The position numbers and the translations under genes were made by a program. Positions 41,090 through 56,000 of a DNA stretch of 64,000 bases are shown piece by piece; the stretch's first letter is position 1; each line of letters opens with the position of its first letter. The notes under the pieces are model-generated. The model was not told where the DNA came from and searched no databases. It worked only from the letters and a program-made list of their open reading frames with translations. The stretch comes from Doris montereyensis (taxonomy: Eukaryota; Mollusca; Gastropoda; Nudibranchia; Dorididae): positions 73,501 to 137,500 of the forward strand of contig JAXRKP010001083.1 of assembly GCA_037039925.1 (NCBI GenBank), written 5' to 3'.

Positions 41090-44000
41090 CTAGAGGAAAA
41101 GGAATGAAGATAAAGAAATTAAAGAAACACAATTTAAAGAAAAATAGTTGTCTCAAACTCAAGATATTCACTCCATTCATTCATAAATTGCGATAGAACA
41201 AATTTGAGATTGAAGATGCCTCAAGTCATAGTGATTCAGTTAAATGAAAGTAAAGGCAAGATAATAGAAGAAATGTGTAAAAGAACGAGAGGGAGAAGAA
41301 TGAACTGATCACCAAAGACTTAAGCATGTAGTAGAAATACTGAAACGAATGATATTATGAAAAAGTATTGAATAAGTCACCCAACCAGCAATACCCACCA
41401 CAAACATGGCCCCAAAATGCCACAGACCAAAGGCCATTCTTAGTCTTAGATTATATTATATTTACAAATCACAAGAAAACAAGGATGTATGTATTTTAAC
41501 TTGTGAAATAATCAATTTAAGAAAAATGGCAACAATCTTGCTGGCATTACCTTAAAATTAAGAGCAAAATGCAAGAGAAATGGCACAAGTAAACATGCGA
41601 TTTGAGAGTTCTTAATTCAGTGCAATCCTTGTCTATATCTTTACACTTAAGCTATTTTCAAACTTTACTTAACATGCCTTTGGTCAAATGGGTTTATCAC
41701 TTCTACCAATGATACAAATAGAGAAGACTGCAACTAAAAACTACAAGTAAGGCAGTACTGATAGTTGGTCTATTATCAGTAAAGTGTACCCATTGTATCG
41801 CTTAAAAAAAAAAAGTGTGTATGCTGAAAGAATATAGAAGGGCTTACTATTAAATACTAATCAGAATGAAACTTTTCGTTTAAAATAAGAGCAAAAAATT
41901 TTAATTATATGAAAGATACAAGTGATATGTACTGATGAAACATCGTATTAATGGTATGTTCTCTTCTTATTCACTTACTTGAGTTTGGACAGCAAATACC
42001 GGGTAAGAAAAGTTTAACAGTGGTTTAGTATTTCATACTAACTTTCATCGGTTCCCTTAGGATAGTTTTACCCATATTACATGTATAATTAAGTATACTG
42101 CTTTTATGCACAAATTTATCTTTCTTTTAAGAGGTAGAATTGCATTTATCTTATTTGATTACTCACTTCAAAATTCCTTGTCTAAATCATGTTTAAATAT
42201 ATATACACAATGTTAACACATATTCATCAAATTGATGGAACAGAAGACATTGTCTCAACCAATATGTATGCCCTTTATTTTATCAATCTCCTCCGGATAA
42301 ATTTTACACTTAAAGATTTAATGTCAAACCTTTTCACTGATTCTTTGAATCAATTGTTTGTCTCTCAACCTCTTCTTCAACTTCAAGCATTAACAGCTAA
42401 TGAGCTGCGATCTAAATGTGTGGCTTGAGTTTTTTCAGTTAAAACTGTCTGACACTCACAATGATCCTCATGGAATACATAATCATTTTATCAATCACAT
42501 CTGACTTGTCCCTCATATTTACATAGAAATAGAATCAGGCATTCCTCCAGGTTATGGTTGCTTAACCCTTACAATGGAATTAGGGCCACTATGTCCATAT
42601 GATAGTGAAGTGTGTCTTCACTATAAGACTAACACTTGAGGCTACCATTTGTTCATCAAATCACAGATCTGATACTGACAAACATTATCTTCAATGCATG
42701 TTGCATTGAATGTTTAATTCTGAATAGCCCTCACTCTGCATATGTTTTATGTTGTCTGCATGATAAATCTCTTTTACTGGGGTACATAAAAATACACAGA
42801 AAAGATTCTCTACAACCAGAGGAAAGGATGATAAGACAAAGGAACCCGGCATTCCTTCAAACAAACCTACCAAAACTTCAGAAATTCTATATTTTGTATT
42901 CAATGATTTGATTTATGTCTACATGAATGAATTGTAGAAGATCAAATCTTCAGCTAATAACTGTAACAGTAACAAATCTTCAATACCCAATGGTGTGAAT
43001 TCGGTAAAGACAACACAAATCTTCTCATCGCATTCACAAGTGACTTACTCAATACTAAAGGAAAATGGAATGATGTTTGCAGTGTTGTAAATATTATTAC
43101 CATAAAGACATCAAACGGCCGGCAGATAACCTCAGGCCCGGTAAATGATTATGTCAGTCCTGGAACATGCCTGACAAATGTGTGCTCCTATTAGCTCTGG
43201 TTTGCTTTCAATTCCTGGATGATCTCATTTCATTCAATGTGTATGCCAAGGAAGGTCTAAATCACTTAAAATCTACATATATAGAACTCAATCTTATTTG
43301 AGATAGATTGTGCATTTTAATTAAATTTCACTTGATGCATTCCATTCCAAGCTGATTTCTATTCATTTGACAGCAGATAGTAATTATTCCTGATGGATAC
43401 TTATAGATATTATACTGTCCACCACATGTGGTGATCTCAGGGCAATTAAGAGGAAACAGCAAGATGAAAGATATCTGAAAGAGATAAAAAAAGTATAAGA
43501 GAATAAACAAGGTTAGAGGAACAAGAGAAAAGTGGAAGAAAGTAGATGTTTTTTCATGATGCTTACTGTTCCTTAATACAGTATGAAGTCACTCAAATAA
43601 TTAGGGTTGTCGTAGTGTCTACTGACTTTACAGAAAACATAAAGAACTCTATCAAAATTTGCAATAAATACCAGCTTGATCCGAGTTTGATTGAAGATTG
43701 ACAATCTTAATATTTTTATTCCTTAAAACATAACCAGAGGAAAAGTCATCAAAGCTCATTTCAAATAGCTGTTCTTCATAAACATGAACGGACAAAGGTT
43801 GATCCATTGGTGCTGGAAGGAATGCAGAGACAGGAGAAGAAAGAAAATGCCTTGCTTTTAAATGAGAGAAAAAAAACCCAGAAGACAATTTCAATTAATC
43901 TTAAAAGGTTAGGCAGCAGTAGAATGCTATAAAGAGATGCGTTCTATTAAGATGTGCAACGTTAATGAGAAAGGCACCTTAAAAAACAAAATGAGTTAAA

Positions 44001-47000
44001 TAAGTGCTTTAATCACAACATACCACAATATAAAGCATAAATAATTATGAGATGATGAATGACAACGAAACACAATAATTATGCTGGAATCAAAAGAGCA
44101 AACACATGAAAAGCACTTGTTCAATCATCATTAACAGACATGTCAAAAGCAATGGTACTGAAATCTTTTCTACTTAATCTACCATGTAATATCTTTAAAT
44201 GGGAAAATATTCTTCAGACCTTTCTGACCTAGAGATGCACAATTTGACATTGCTGGGCAACTTGATTATATAAAGAAGATAAGAAATAATCTGAATTTGT
44301 TCACAAACAACCCTTCAAAAAGTCATGATACAAAAACAAATGAATAAATAAGAATGGCAGCACTTTATAAAAAGAAGATTACTATATTCATAAATATACT
44401 GTAGCAAACATGCTTTGTCTCTTTCATGCTTTGTTTAAACAAGCATGTGTGTCAATGAATAATGTACTTGTACATCAGGGTATTTTGATGTTTGAATTTT
44501 GACAATTCATGTTCACTTACTTGAAAGATCAGTAGAAACTACTATATCATCCCATCCACTACATACTGTTTTTAGCCATTGTTAGACTGAATGATTCCAT
44601 GATTCAATGTCAAGGCAAATGATCCTGAACACTATGACTGATGGTAAGTAGAGATTGTCGTTGTTTTCTCCCAAGCTTTCCATGAAAACAATATCATTTT
44701 AAATCATGATTTTGAATAAAAAATAACCCAAACATATCAATTGTGAAAAATTAAGCCTTGAAGTCTATAACTATAATATTAGATATATTAAAAACTCACA
44801 AGTCATGAAAACAAATTTAATTCTCATTCTGACATGAAAGGCTGTAACTGTAACAAAAGAAAACAAACATTTTAGGAGGAATAAATTGTATACCTTTACC
44901 AGATGCAGGCTTATTGGTTGCAATTTACTATCAACTTGGGTTGATATGTGATTAAAGGACATACAATATAACCATATAACCAACAAATGCAATCTGAGTT
45001 AAAACAGTCAATGTCATCAACAAGCAGTGCAATCTGAATTAACAGTAAACAGTAAACGTCATTCTTGAGTTGTTTGTACCAGTCATATCCTTTGTAACTT
45101 TGACTGAGATAATATATGAACTTTATACGGATAGTGTACTACTGATCATTGTATAAAGTCATAACATGCATTCAACAAAAAAGTTATTTAAATCTCTTGA
45201 TAATTGATGATATTTAATATTGAACAATCATGTTCAACAAAAATCTTTATTCCCGATCGGGTTATTCATCCATGACACTGGTTTTTCCAATGTCATCAAG
45301 AATTAATATTTTTCTAAAAACTATAATTTGCGTCTGACGAAACATAAAAAGGAGGAAAACTTATGGTTGAATAAATCATCTTTTCAGGAGCATGGTATTA
45401 ACACTAACCAAAGAAAACAGAGAAATACAGATACCGCGTAAAAAAGAAGAAGAAAAAAAGTACCTATATAAAGTAATGACTCGGATGAAAATTGAGGAAA
45501 ATAATGTTTTCGTTAACAAATAAATTGTTTTTGAAGAACCCTTTCCGTCCATAACAACACAATGATTAAAATTAAGCAGCATCAAATTTTCAGAAATTAT
45601 AAAAATGAAGAAAAAAAATTGTTCAATGGAGATATGCTGAAGATGTTGAGACAAATTTAATAACAAAACAAAAATAAAATCAAGCAATGACAATATTAAT
45701 ACTTACACAAACACAGAAATTGTTAATCCCTACAATCAATTTCACCGCTAAAACAGGAATATAGAATAACAGAAATTGATGAAAATTTTTTTTTAAAAAT
45801 AAATAAATAAAAGCAAAGCAATTTTAAACATGAACATAAAAAAAGACTTCCCCTTAAAAACAAAACAAACACAAAAAGAAATAAACTAACACCCAGCCTA
45901 TAAATCAACCTAAAAACCCTTTGCAGAAAGGTATACAATGAAAAGAGGTTCAAATAATTCTCTTCTTCAAGAACTTGAAAGCACTTTTATAGTCTCACAC
46001 TTGGGACTCATGACAATTATTCCTGACCCAACATGCAAATCAATATGGAACGATGAAAATGAAAGTTTCCCCATGAAACCAACCCCAAATGAAATATGTA
46101 ACAGAGGAACAAAATTGGTGAAATCATTAATGTAGAGGAGTTTCTTCTCTGCTCCAAAGAAAGAGGTTTCTGTAGCAGATATCAACTAGCCAGGCACTAA
46201 GATGTGATTGTGATAAGGAAGTATCACCACAAGAATAGCACTGTTCAAAGCAATGCACAGGCAGTCGATTGTTTCTGCATGAAGGGATTTTTCTTTTTCT
46301 CAATGTGGGCGGAAATCACAGATAAGAAAATAAATGAGCGTTTCTTAGTTTTTTTTCACTCTTTTCCACTGAAAAGCTGCTTGGTTTGGCAAACTTTTCT
46401 GACTGGGGTCTTGCCTTCTGTGCGAATAGAAAAAAAAACAACATAAATCAATGTTTCATGTGACAGATCTATCTTTAAAATATTAACAAGAATGGCAAAC
46501 TACAAATTGTAGTATGTGGACTACAAATTGTAGTATGTGGTAATGAAACAAATTTGTAGGACCACTTTTGGTTTACCTTAAATGGTGTTAATTTTCTTGT
46601 CACTTAATATAAAAATAAATCTTCATTTAAAAGTACAGCAAAAATCTTTCCTTAAAAAAAAAAACAACCCTCAAAAAAAAAACAAAAAACTCTAGTATCA
46701 GTGGCCATTAAAATTAAAAAAGGACAAGATGACCCATTTAAGTTCTCCAATCCCTAGCTTGCTTTTGTTTTCAATTTACTCTGTCCTCCGTATGTAGTAA
46801 CTTCAGGGTGAATTTGAGAGGAAAAAGCAAGATAAAAGAGTGAGCGAAAGAAAAATGACCTACTAGGAGCGTTACCTAACTGGCGTACATTATACTTCGA
46901 TATGAAAAGGCACAAGTGAGGAAAATTTGATGAGCAAGATAGAAAAAAAGTACAAAAAGAAAATAATTAATTATAAATCTTCCTCTGTTCTACTTTTAGC

Positions 47001-50000
47001 CACCCCCCGTCTCTCTCTCTTTCCCAGGATCAAAAACTTAAAACTAGATCTAAAGTTTTTAATTGAATGCAACGTAAAACATCTACCCACCCCCTCCCCT
47101 AGTAAAAAATCTCCATTATATTGGCAACGCCCCACCCCCTCTTAGATATAGATCTGAATCTAATTTAGTACATAATTGCCTTCTTCCGGTTCTACCCTTT
47201 TCCACCCATATCTACACTGTAGTGGAAGACATTCGATACCGTATGTCAGACTCAGTCACCTCTTGTTTTACAATCATATGTTTTCACATCGACTTTCTTC
47301 ACCCTGTCCCCTTCCCCACCTCTATTCTGCTATCAGGTCGTGCATGCATGATATCCCTTCGATCATCCAACTTCCTCTATTCTTACTTAACACTTGCATT
47401 TGCCTTTTGGTCATCCGTTAAATCCTGACTCTCAATATATACTCCTCTCTAATACTAATACACACATGCGCGATTGGTTGCATTAAACACACACAAACAT
47501 TCTGTCTAGCCTTCTTACACACGTGCGCGATAGTTAACATATGCACAATGCCCTCTGTCTCTCTCCCTTTGACACAAACCATACAACAACATGCGTGATC
47601 AGCTTTTTAACACTCGCGACATTCTTAATCTCTCCAGAGTAAAAGTTAAATTGAAAAAATGAGACTGGGCCGTAGATGGGCAGTTCATGGTATTGCTATA
47701 GGCGTTAAAACTAAAGAAAGTATTGAAAGCTTTGTGTCAAAATCCGATACTAATTCCCGGGCAAACTTTACAATTTTAAGGAAGGTATCCAAATCGTTTA
47801 GTTTCAACATGAAAGAATCGCCAGACAGCAAAGCATGCATGACTGGAAATGGATGGCAAAATGATCATTCATCATCCACAATCTTATTCGCATTTTTCAT
47901 TTTTGTTACTGTCTACTTCGATTTCCCTGACTTTCTTTAATATGTATTATCATTTCCCTGGTATTTTCTCGACCGGGAATTTTTTCTTCGTTTTCAATGA
48001 TTTCCCTGATGCATGGGAACCCTGTTTTTACTACCTGAGCCTCATTTCCTACTTGTTTTCCTACCCAAGACATCAATTTCCGACCTTAGTATAAAAAACC
48101 TGACATATTTCCGACCTTGCTGGACGTTCTGTTATAAGAAATCGGCATTATTGCGGCCAGCATTTAGGCAGTAACCGCTGTACCTCTTGTTCATCCTGAG
48201 ATCACGACATGGTGGATGGGGTAAATTTCAATTCAAACAAAACCTGTTTTAATTCAGGGAAAACTAAGAGAAAAAATCAGCCAGATAATCCAAAAACAAT
48301 GACAATATTGACAATTATAACCATCTAGGAAAGGCATTTATAGGTAAACAAGAAATGTGAACAAAAACTAAAATGACAGTATACAACATTTTATTGTCCT
48401 ACTCTCCTCTATGGCAGTGAAACCTGGACCTTAAGACAACAGGGAATACAGAAGAGTACAAGCAGCCGAAATGAAATATCTAAAAAGAGTAATAGGGAAA
48501 ACTAAAACTAAGACAGAAATGAAGCAACTCAGATGGTTTGGGCATGTAAACGGAATGAATGATAAGAGGATAGCTAAATCAGTATACAATGCTAAAACTC
48601 AAGGTATAAGACCAAAAGGCAGACCTAGGAGAAAATGAGAAAAAGATATAAAAGAGGCACTAGAGCAACAAAATTCAACCTTTACAGAAGGAAACAGAAC
48701 ATGTCAAGACAGGGTAGCTCGAAGAAAGATCATTTCAGGCATCTAAACCCATACACAACGGAAGGTAGAATGGAAACTGATAACGAAAGAAAGAAATGTT
48801 CATTCTTAATGGTTGATTCAGTACCAAGCATGTTATATCAATATCAAGGTAAGATAATGTGCATCACCTGTGGACACATACTGGGGGCACCACCGTAGAT
48901 GGGTGGAGATGTGCCAGGTCCAACAAAAGCACTTGGGTGGTGGGAAGTATGAGAATGTGGCATGCCTTGGGGCATGGTGGGTGGTTGCAAGGGTGGGTGG
49001 AAGGGTTGATTCTGGGCGGGCCGACGCATTGGGCTGGGAGGGCTCTTGGCGGCCACATAAGTAAGACCTGTATGAAGGATAGCAAATATCTGCTTATTTC
49101 AAAGTTTATAACGAAAGTTCATTCAATATCTACAAGCCATTTGTTTGCAAATCTGCATTTTAAGCATCTTAAATTTCAGGTAATTTGTCTCTGACTCAGC
49201 TGTAAACCAGATTTGCAAAGCAAAAGGTAGATTACAAAGTCAGTTTATTAAATTTACACCTGATCAAACATATTTGCCTCAAGTTTAAATTATGCTTCCA
49301 CTATCATTCTAATGCATTAGCTCAAATCGCAAAATTTTAGCTTGACTGATGTGGCAAATTTGAATTATAAATAATTGAATGTAACATAATAATAATAATA
49401 AACAAATAATATAGCCAAACCACTCTTTTCTTACTTGGAGAGATGGGTCTGGGACCGCTGCTGTTGTAAGGAATAGGACTGGACACTGTGCGTGGACGAA
49501 CATTGTGATTACTTGAAGAAGCTTCCTGTTGTTTTGCTATCTCATTGAAATGTCTGGAAAATGGTAAACATACTAGATGTTACTTAACTCCATAAACTAA
49601 TTTAAAAACACGCAAGTTGAAATAAATTATTGTAAATATACAGTCGCTGCCACTTAGTGCCATGAGATCTGGCTCCTTGTCTTTCCGTGACGGTATTCAC
49701 AGTGTGACGGTATTTGTTTTACAAGAGGAACAATCATTTAGTGCGTTTCTTTTTAATAATTTCCTTCCCTGATCATGAAATCAACTGCCGTTTAGTCTGA
49801 GGTATTTTTGTTTTTCTTACATTTTTTTCTAAAGAAAGGGAAAAACATGGTGTTTTATTTCTGGGATCTTTGTTTCTACAAACCTGTCCAATCGTATGCT
49901 GTCAACTAAATAAGTTAATCATCCTTCCCCTCTTTCTCCAATTCAAAGCAGGCTATGTTTAGCACACTTATGACTCATAAAAAAAGTTCACACCTGACCA

Positions 50001-53000
50001 GCATTGCTTTCCTTCGCCTTACGGTACATAAGAGTTTGGGAAAAATGTCGTCTTCGACTATTGTCTTACACTACAGAGATGTATAAATTGGTTGTCTCTT
50101 TTTTCTTGCAGAGTTGTCTAGCTTGAGTTTTCTACCCTGTTGTTATGAAACCCAGACAGCATGACGCCAAAAAGCCCCAATGAAACTATCCAGTGACGAT
50201 TATAAAGACAATTTTTTTACAGCCATTTAGCATTCTCATATTCGAAGTGTTCCGCTATCCATTGTAACGCTATATGGCGGCGACTGTATTTTTTTCTTCT
50301 TTAAAAAATAAAATAAAATACTAGAGCAGAATTGAGTCGTATGCCGTTTCAACACACACAAAATATTTTATCTACATAAACCCTACTGACAGAATAATGC
50401 TTAATATTGAAGGCAACAATAAGTGTCATAGAATTCAATATAAGAAAAATTTAGTGCCATTATAATCACTTTTCATTTTCGTCCCCAAGAAAGCCTAGGG
50501 AAAACTTGGCTTTACGCTGAAATGCCTAAAATTACTTGACAGAAGTTATCATTACCTTTCATCATCCATTTCAAGACTAGATTCTGATTCAGACAAATGT
50601 CGGCACAAACTTTCCCTTCTCTCCATTTCCAGTTGCAGTCTCCTTTGAAGACGCAAATTTTCCTCTCTAATGTGACGCTCCTCTTGGGCATACTGCGCCA
50701 TTTTTTCAGCATCTAACAAAAAAACCCAACAAGATAAACAAATAGTTAGTAATTAATCCATAAATGTGATTTTAAAACAATTCTTAATCTTTACACAAGA
50801 AATAATTAATACAAACCTATCTACCTAATTGAATGCATTTTTGGTGAAACCGAACAAATAAGATTACATTACTTCATACTCAAGCAACACTGTGGCATCG
50901 GTGGCCGAGCGGTCGGGCTACCGGACTGGGGATCCTGAGGTCCCGAGTTTGAATCCTGGTAAAGCCAGGTCCGACGTAGTGTTCCTTGGGAAAGACACTT
51001 AACATGCATTTTCCCTATTCTACCCAGGTGCAAATGGGTAAAAACACTAGCTTGGGAGTAAAAACCTGTGTCAGACTAGCATCCTGGTCAGGAGGTGATT
51101 ATTGTCAACTGTTTGACTTCATGCTATAGAAATTGGGATAAGCTCCGGCTCTATGGGCCTCAGGGACCTTGAAGGAACTTCAAAGTAGGACTTGTTTTAA
51201 ATCAAAAGTTATCCATTAAATATCAATGGCAGATAACTAATTTTATATTTTGATATAATTTATTGGCTACTTTAAACAACAGGTAGACAGAGGATGCACA
51301 AAAACAACATTGTGCAGGATAGTAGAGAAAAAGAGGATGGGAGAGATGGCCTGCCTGGGAAAGAACCAAAGGAGCAGCTCAGGATAGAGAAAATTGGAGG
51401 GATCATGTTCAGGCCTTATGTGCCTCCTGAGAGAGTTATGGTTAAGCAAAGGTTGAACATCATGTAATATTTGATTTTCTCATTCTTTTTCTATGGTAGA
51501 ACACTAAAAATCATAAGAAAAAATGTCAAAGAATTCTGTATGAGACATTACCATCACCAACTATCTGACCATTTGTTCCAAAAACAAGAAACAAAAAGAA
51601 AAATAAACAAAACAAACATAATGCACTAATATGTTTCTAAAAGGCCAAAGTTTCAGATTAATTCTGGATACCAAAGACAAACGACAAAAAAGCAAAATGG
51701 CAGAAAAAATAATGCAATTTTTTTAAACATAAGAGAAAAACAGTAAATGAAATGAAGAATTTTAGTACAAAAAGTAAAAAATGATATGTACGCTCGAGCT
51801 GTGCTGATCTCAGCTGGTCCTTCAGCCGGGATACTTCAGATCTGAGACCCTCAATGTGTTGAACCAAATTTGAAGCTGTGTCCCCATTATTGATATCACG
51901 AGGAGATGGAGGGGCTGATACAGGTTGATCCAACTTCTCTTGCAAAAGCCTGAAGTGTGTTTATTTACAAAAGAATTGAAATGAAATGTATAAAACCATG
52001 AAGCATTTCTTGACAGTAAAATCTAAATCAAAAGTAAGAAATTGCTTAAAATTTTCATAAGATTGTAACCTGTTTACCTTTATGATTCTTAAACCGTGCT
52101 ACATTTGGTCACAAAAATTGTGGGTCAAAACTATAAAGTGAGCCTCCTACTAACCGACTAATAATTAAAAATCGTAAATGAAGTCATTAGATCCTTTTTA
52201 TGCTTTCCTGACGCTTGTCTTTTTGTCTTGTTATTGGGTTTGACTTATTTTGCGAGAACTATTGAAAAACAATGACTATCACATTCCCTTAGGCCTAAAA
52301 CTGTTCAGCACTTACTCCCCTTGGAAAGCCTTTTGGGTACCAGGGCTCGATTTGCTATTAGTTCCCCAGGCTAACCTCACATATTATTTAGGTAAATACC
52401 CTTGAGTATATCACGCAAATGAGATACTGGGAAACTCTGAGTAGCCTGTCAATAGATTATCTGAGGTAATTTGTTTCCTAAATTCTCACAAATTTGAACA
52501 CTGAGTTCTTTGGTCAACAAGTCATCAGTGAACTCATATTTTGACCAACGTCATTTTTAATGGTTTTGAAAAAAAGTGAATAAACTTTTTGACCAGACTA
52601 AGTCAGTGACATAGGCCAAAATGAAACATCAATGATAACTCAAAAATGCCTCTGAGCATTTTTTTCCTCATTTACTATAGATCAGAGGATGAGGAGTGTT
52701 TAATCAGTTTCATTTTGGCCTAAGTCTGACTTAGATGTAAAAGAGATTTGAATCGTTGAATTTGCACAAGCCATCCTGATACACAAAAAAGAGAAAATCT
52801 AATCACTTTGTGACCAAGTAACTTAGGCATGCTTCTTTGAACACCCAAAATGCAACCATACAGATCTAGGCAATTGAACAAAGAAAATGTGGAGAAATCT
52901 AAGTGTTTTTGATCAGACTGAATCCTGACTGCTGAGCAAGTTTCTGTTAGATCCAGTTTATCAAAATAAATGATTTTAAACCCTTAATCTGTAAAGATTC

Positions 53001-56000
53001 ATCAAGACTGCAACAACAAAATTGGAATTGTTTCAGGACAAGGAGGTGTGCAATCTTGCCTGCAAACTAATTTCCATGGTAAAATGTAGTTCCCTAACTC
53101 AACACTAAACAAAAATGAGTAGGCTATAAATAAATAAATAAAATGTACCTTTTCTCTGCTTCAAGCTTGTCCATTCTTTTCCAAAGCCTATTGACCAAAG
53201 ACTCTTGCTCTTGCTCCAAGGAATTTTCCAATTCAACCTTTTCTCTTCGGAGCTTTAATTTGAAAGAAGGGGAAAAAAGGATGAAGGAACTTGATAAATT
53301 TATACTGTACAATGATAAAAATTAAAACAAAATGCCAAAAATACTACATCATCCCAATGCTGTCTGATGTGCCCATTTGCACCCGCTAAAATCTTTACCC
53401 TATCATTCTTTAATTAGCCGGATTGTGACTGACACGATAACGAAAGAACCAATATTATTGGGGCTTATTTACGTCAAAAGTACATTTGATAGGTTATTTA
53501 TGAGTTTTGAATAAGTAGAGTACATAAAAAACAAGTATTTGTTTACTTAATCTCAGGTGCTATATTAGTTATAGACACATTAAATTTCTTGACAAGTACA
53601 CACGTCAAAAAAAATCTTTACCCTATCATTCTTAAATTAGCCCGATTGTGACTGACACGATAACGAAAGAACCAATATTATTGGGGCTTATTTACGTCAA
53701 AAGTACATTTGATAGGTTATTTATGATGTTTTGAATAAGTAGAGTACATTAAAAACAAGTATTTGTTTACTTAATCTCAGTTGCTATGCTAGTTATAGAC
53801 ACATTAAATTTCTTGACAAGTACACACGTGCTGTGAATCAGCACAGAGGCCAATAACATTAATGTTGATGGTGAATCAGACTTCGATATTGAGTTTGAGA
53901 AGGATACTGATAGCATCTTAGATCTAGAACTAGGTCAAGATGAAAATTCTACTGCCGACAGAGAGTCACGATCTTCACCTAAACCATAAACGACTGAGTG
54001 GTCTAATGAACTAAACAATGTCAAAGGTAATATAGGTGCATGTCACTTATTGTCATATATCAAATGAAAGAGAAATTATTTCAAATTTTAAACAGATTCT
54101 GTTTTTAAAGTTATTTCAGGAAGTGTATGAACAAGAAATACTTTGCTAACACCATATAATTATCTTGTAACGAGTTGCCCCCCTTTGCTTGGATAGATGG
54201 GACAAATGACCTAATTAAGCCTTGGACAGCAATACTTTATCTTATATCAGAAAAATGAAAAAGAAAAAGAAAAAGAACTATTTAAATACAAAAAATCTAT
54301 TCAAATGAACTTTTAAGTAAACATTCAACTTACCTGTTCAAGAGTTTGTTGTTTGCTGTATGTGTCGGCTTCCAGCTTCTCGATCTTTCTCATGAGTTTA
54401 TTAATCTGGCATTCTTGCTCTTTCTCCAGTGTTTCTTCAAGCTCTATCTTCTCTTGGCGCAACTAAAAAAAAAATGTTGTTAAAAAATAAACACAAACAA
54501 AAACCAAAACATATAACCCACCAACAATCAAACAAAATTCATGATCAGAAATGACCCATGAAACTGAAATAAATTTCAGTAAGACGGTTTCCTTTCTTTT
54601 TTTCTTAAAGTCATTTCCACCAGTGCTACTCAGAGTGTGACACTCATCCAGGTAACGTACGTGAGCCATCGCTTGCCGGTATGTGGAGATTAAAAGATCT
54701 GGCTGACTTTTTACAATGCTAGATTGGCTTGCTTCTCTCTTTCCGCCACATCAGATAATTTGAGCAGCACTGGTTTACACCATAGTACCACATAAAACTT
54801 ACTGTAATCAGTTTGAAGTTTTGTTTCTGGAGGTGAAATTTCAACCAAAAAAAAGCTATTTCATGCTTACAAAATATAACATTTAAACTAGATATTGGGA
54901 CAAACATAATACCCTCATAATTATTATAAAGGTAGTTTAAAATCTTGTAATGATCATGAAAAGAGTGAAATATTTACCTGACATAACTTTCGAGACAAGT
55001 CATTGGTTAAGTATTCTTCTTCCTGCTCATAATTCATGGCCAGCATTTCCTTTTCTTTCTTCAGGGACTGAATCTTTTTCAAGAGTGTGTTACTGATGAA
55101 TTCCTCTTCTTGCTCTGCTTTCGCTTGCTTTTGTGAGTAAAAGTGATTACACAATAAGTTAATTTCATAGAATGCAAATGCTATCTTATAAAGAGATCAT
55201 GAATTTGAAATTTTGTGAAAAACATTGATGTAAAACCTAAACATAAACTAAATTTTCTTTCCTCGCCAAATAATAGATCTTGAGGAGTTTTTTCTATAAA
55301 TTATATTTGAATATGTTAGCCCGAGCTGTGGACAGGTAAACACCTGTATGAGGAGTAAAAGATCCTGCCCTCCACGAGTCTCCTGCTGCCTTGCAGGTAG
55401 GTCTTGGCCGACCAAAGGCTAAGGGCGTTAACCCTGACAGAAAACAACCTGCTGCCTTGCAGGCCGGTCTTGACTGACCCAAGGCTAAGGGAGTTAACCC
55501 TGACAGAAAATAACAACCTGCTGCCTTCCAGACTGGTCTTGAATGACTAAAGGGAGTTGACATTGACAGAAAATAACAAGGCCTGGTAGGGGGCCTCAAA
55601 GTGGCAACCCCACCATCTACCTAGGGTAAAGTGGGCTAATCCCAGCTTATGCAAAACTAAACAGATTCAGAGAAATGAAAGTAATATAACCGGCTCGATC
55701 TTTCAAAGACCAACTTGGAAACGAATGCAGACTGTGATTTTTGGAACATGGAATGCTAGGGCAATAAATGGAAAAGAGTTAGAATTACATAATCCCTCCA
55801 GAACGTATGAAACAAGGAGTAAAGATCAAGGAGTAAAGATCAATTAGTAAGAGTAACAAGTAATCCAGAGGAGACAGCTGAAGATATAGATATATCAATG
55901 GAAGAACTTCAAACAGCTATAAGAAAAGTGAAATTAGGAAAAGCCCCAGGAGCAGATCAAGTTTATTCCGAAATGATTAAAAACTAAAGGAGAGAGGCAG

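Noticed and set aside
50896..50980. A possible tRNA-Leu or tRNA-Ser gene
   Set aside because: Boxes A and B are visible but the arms do not pair and a SINE body follows.
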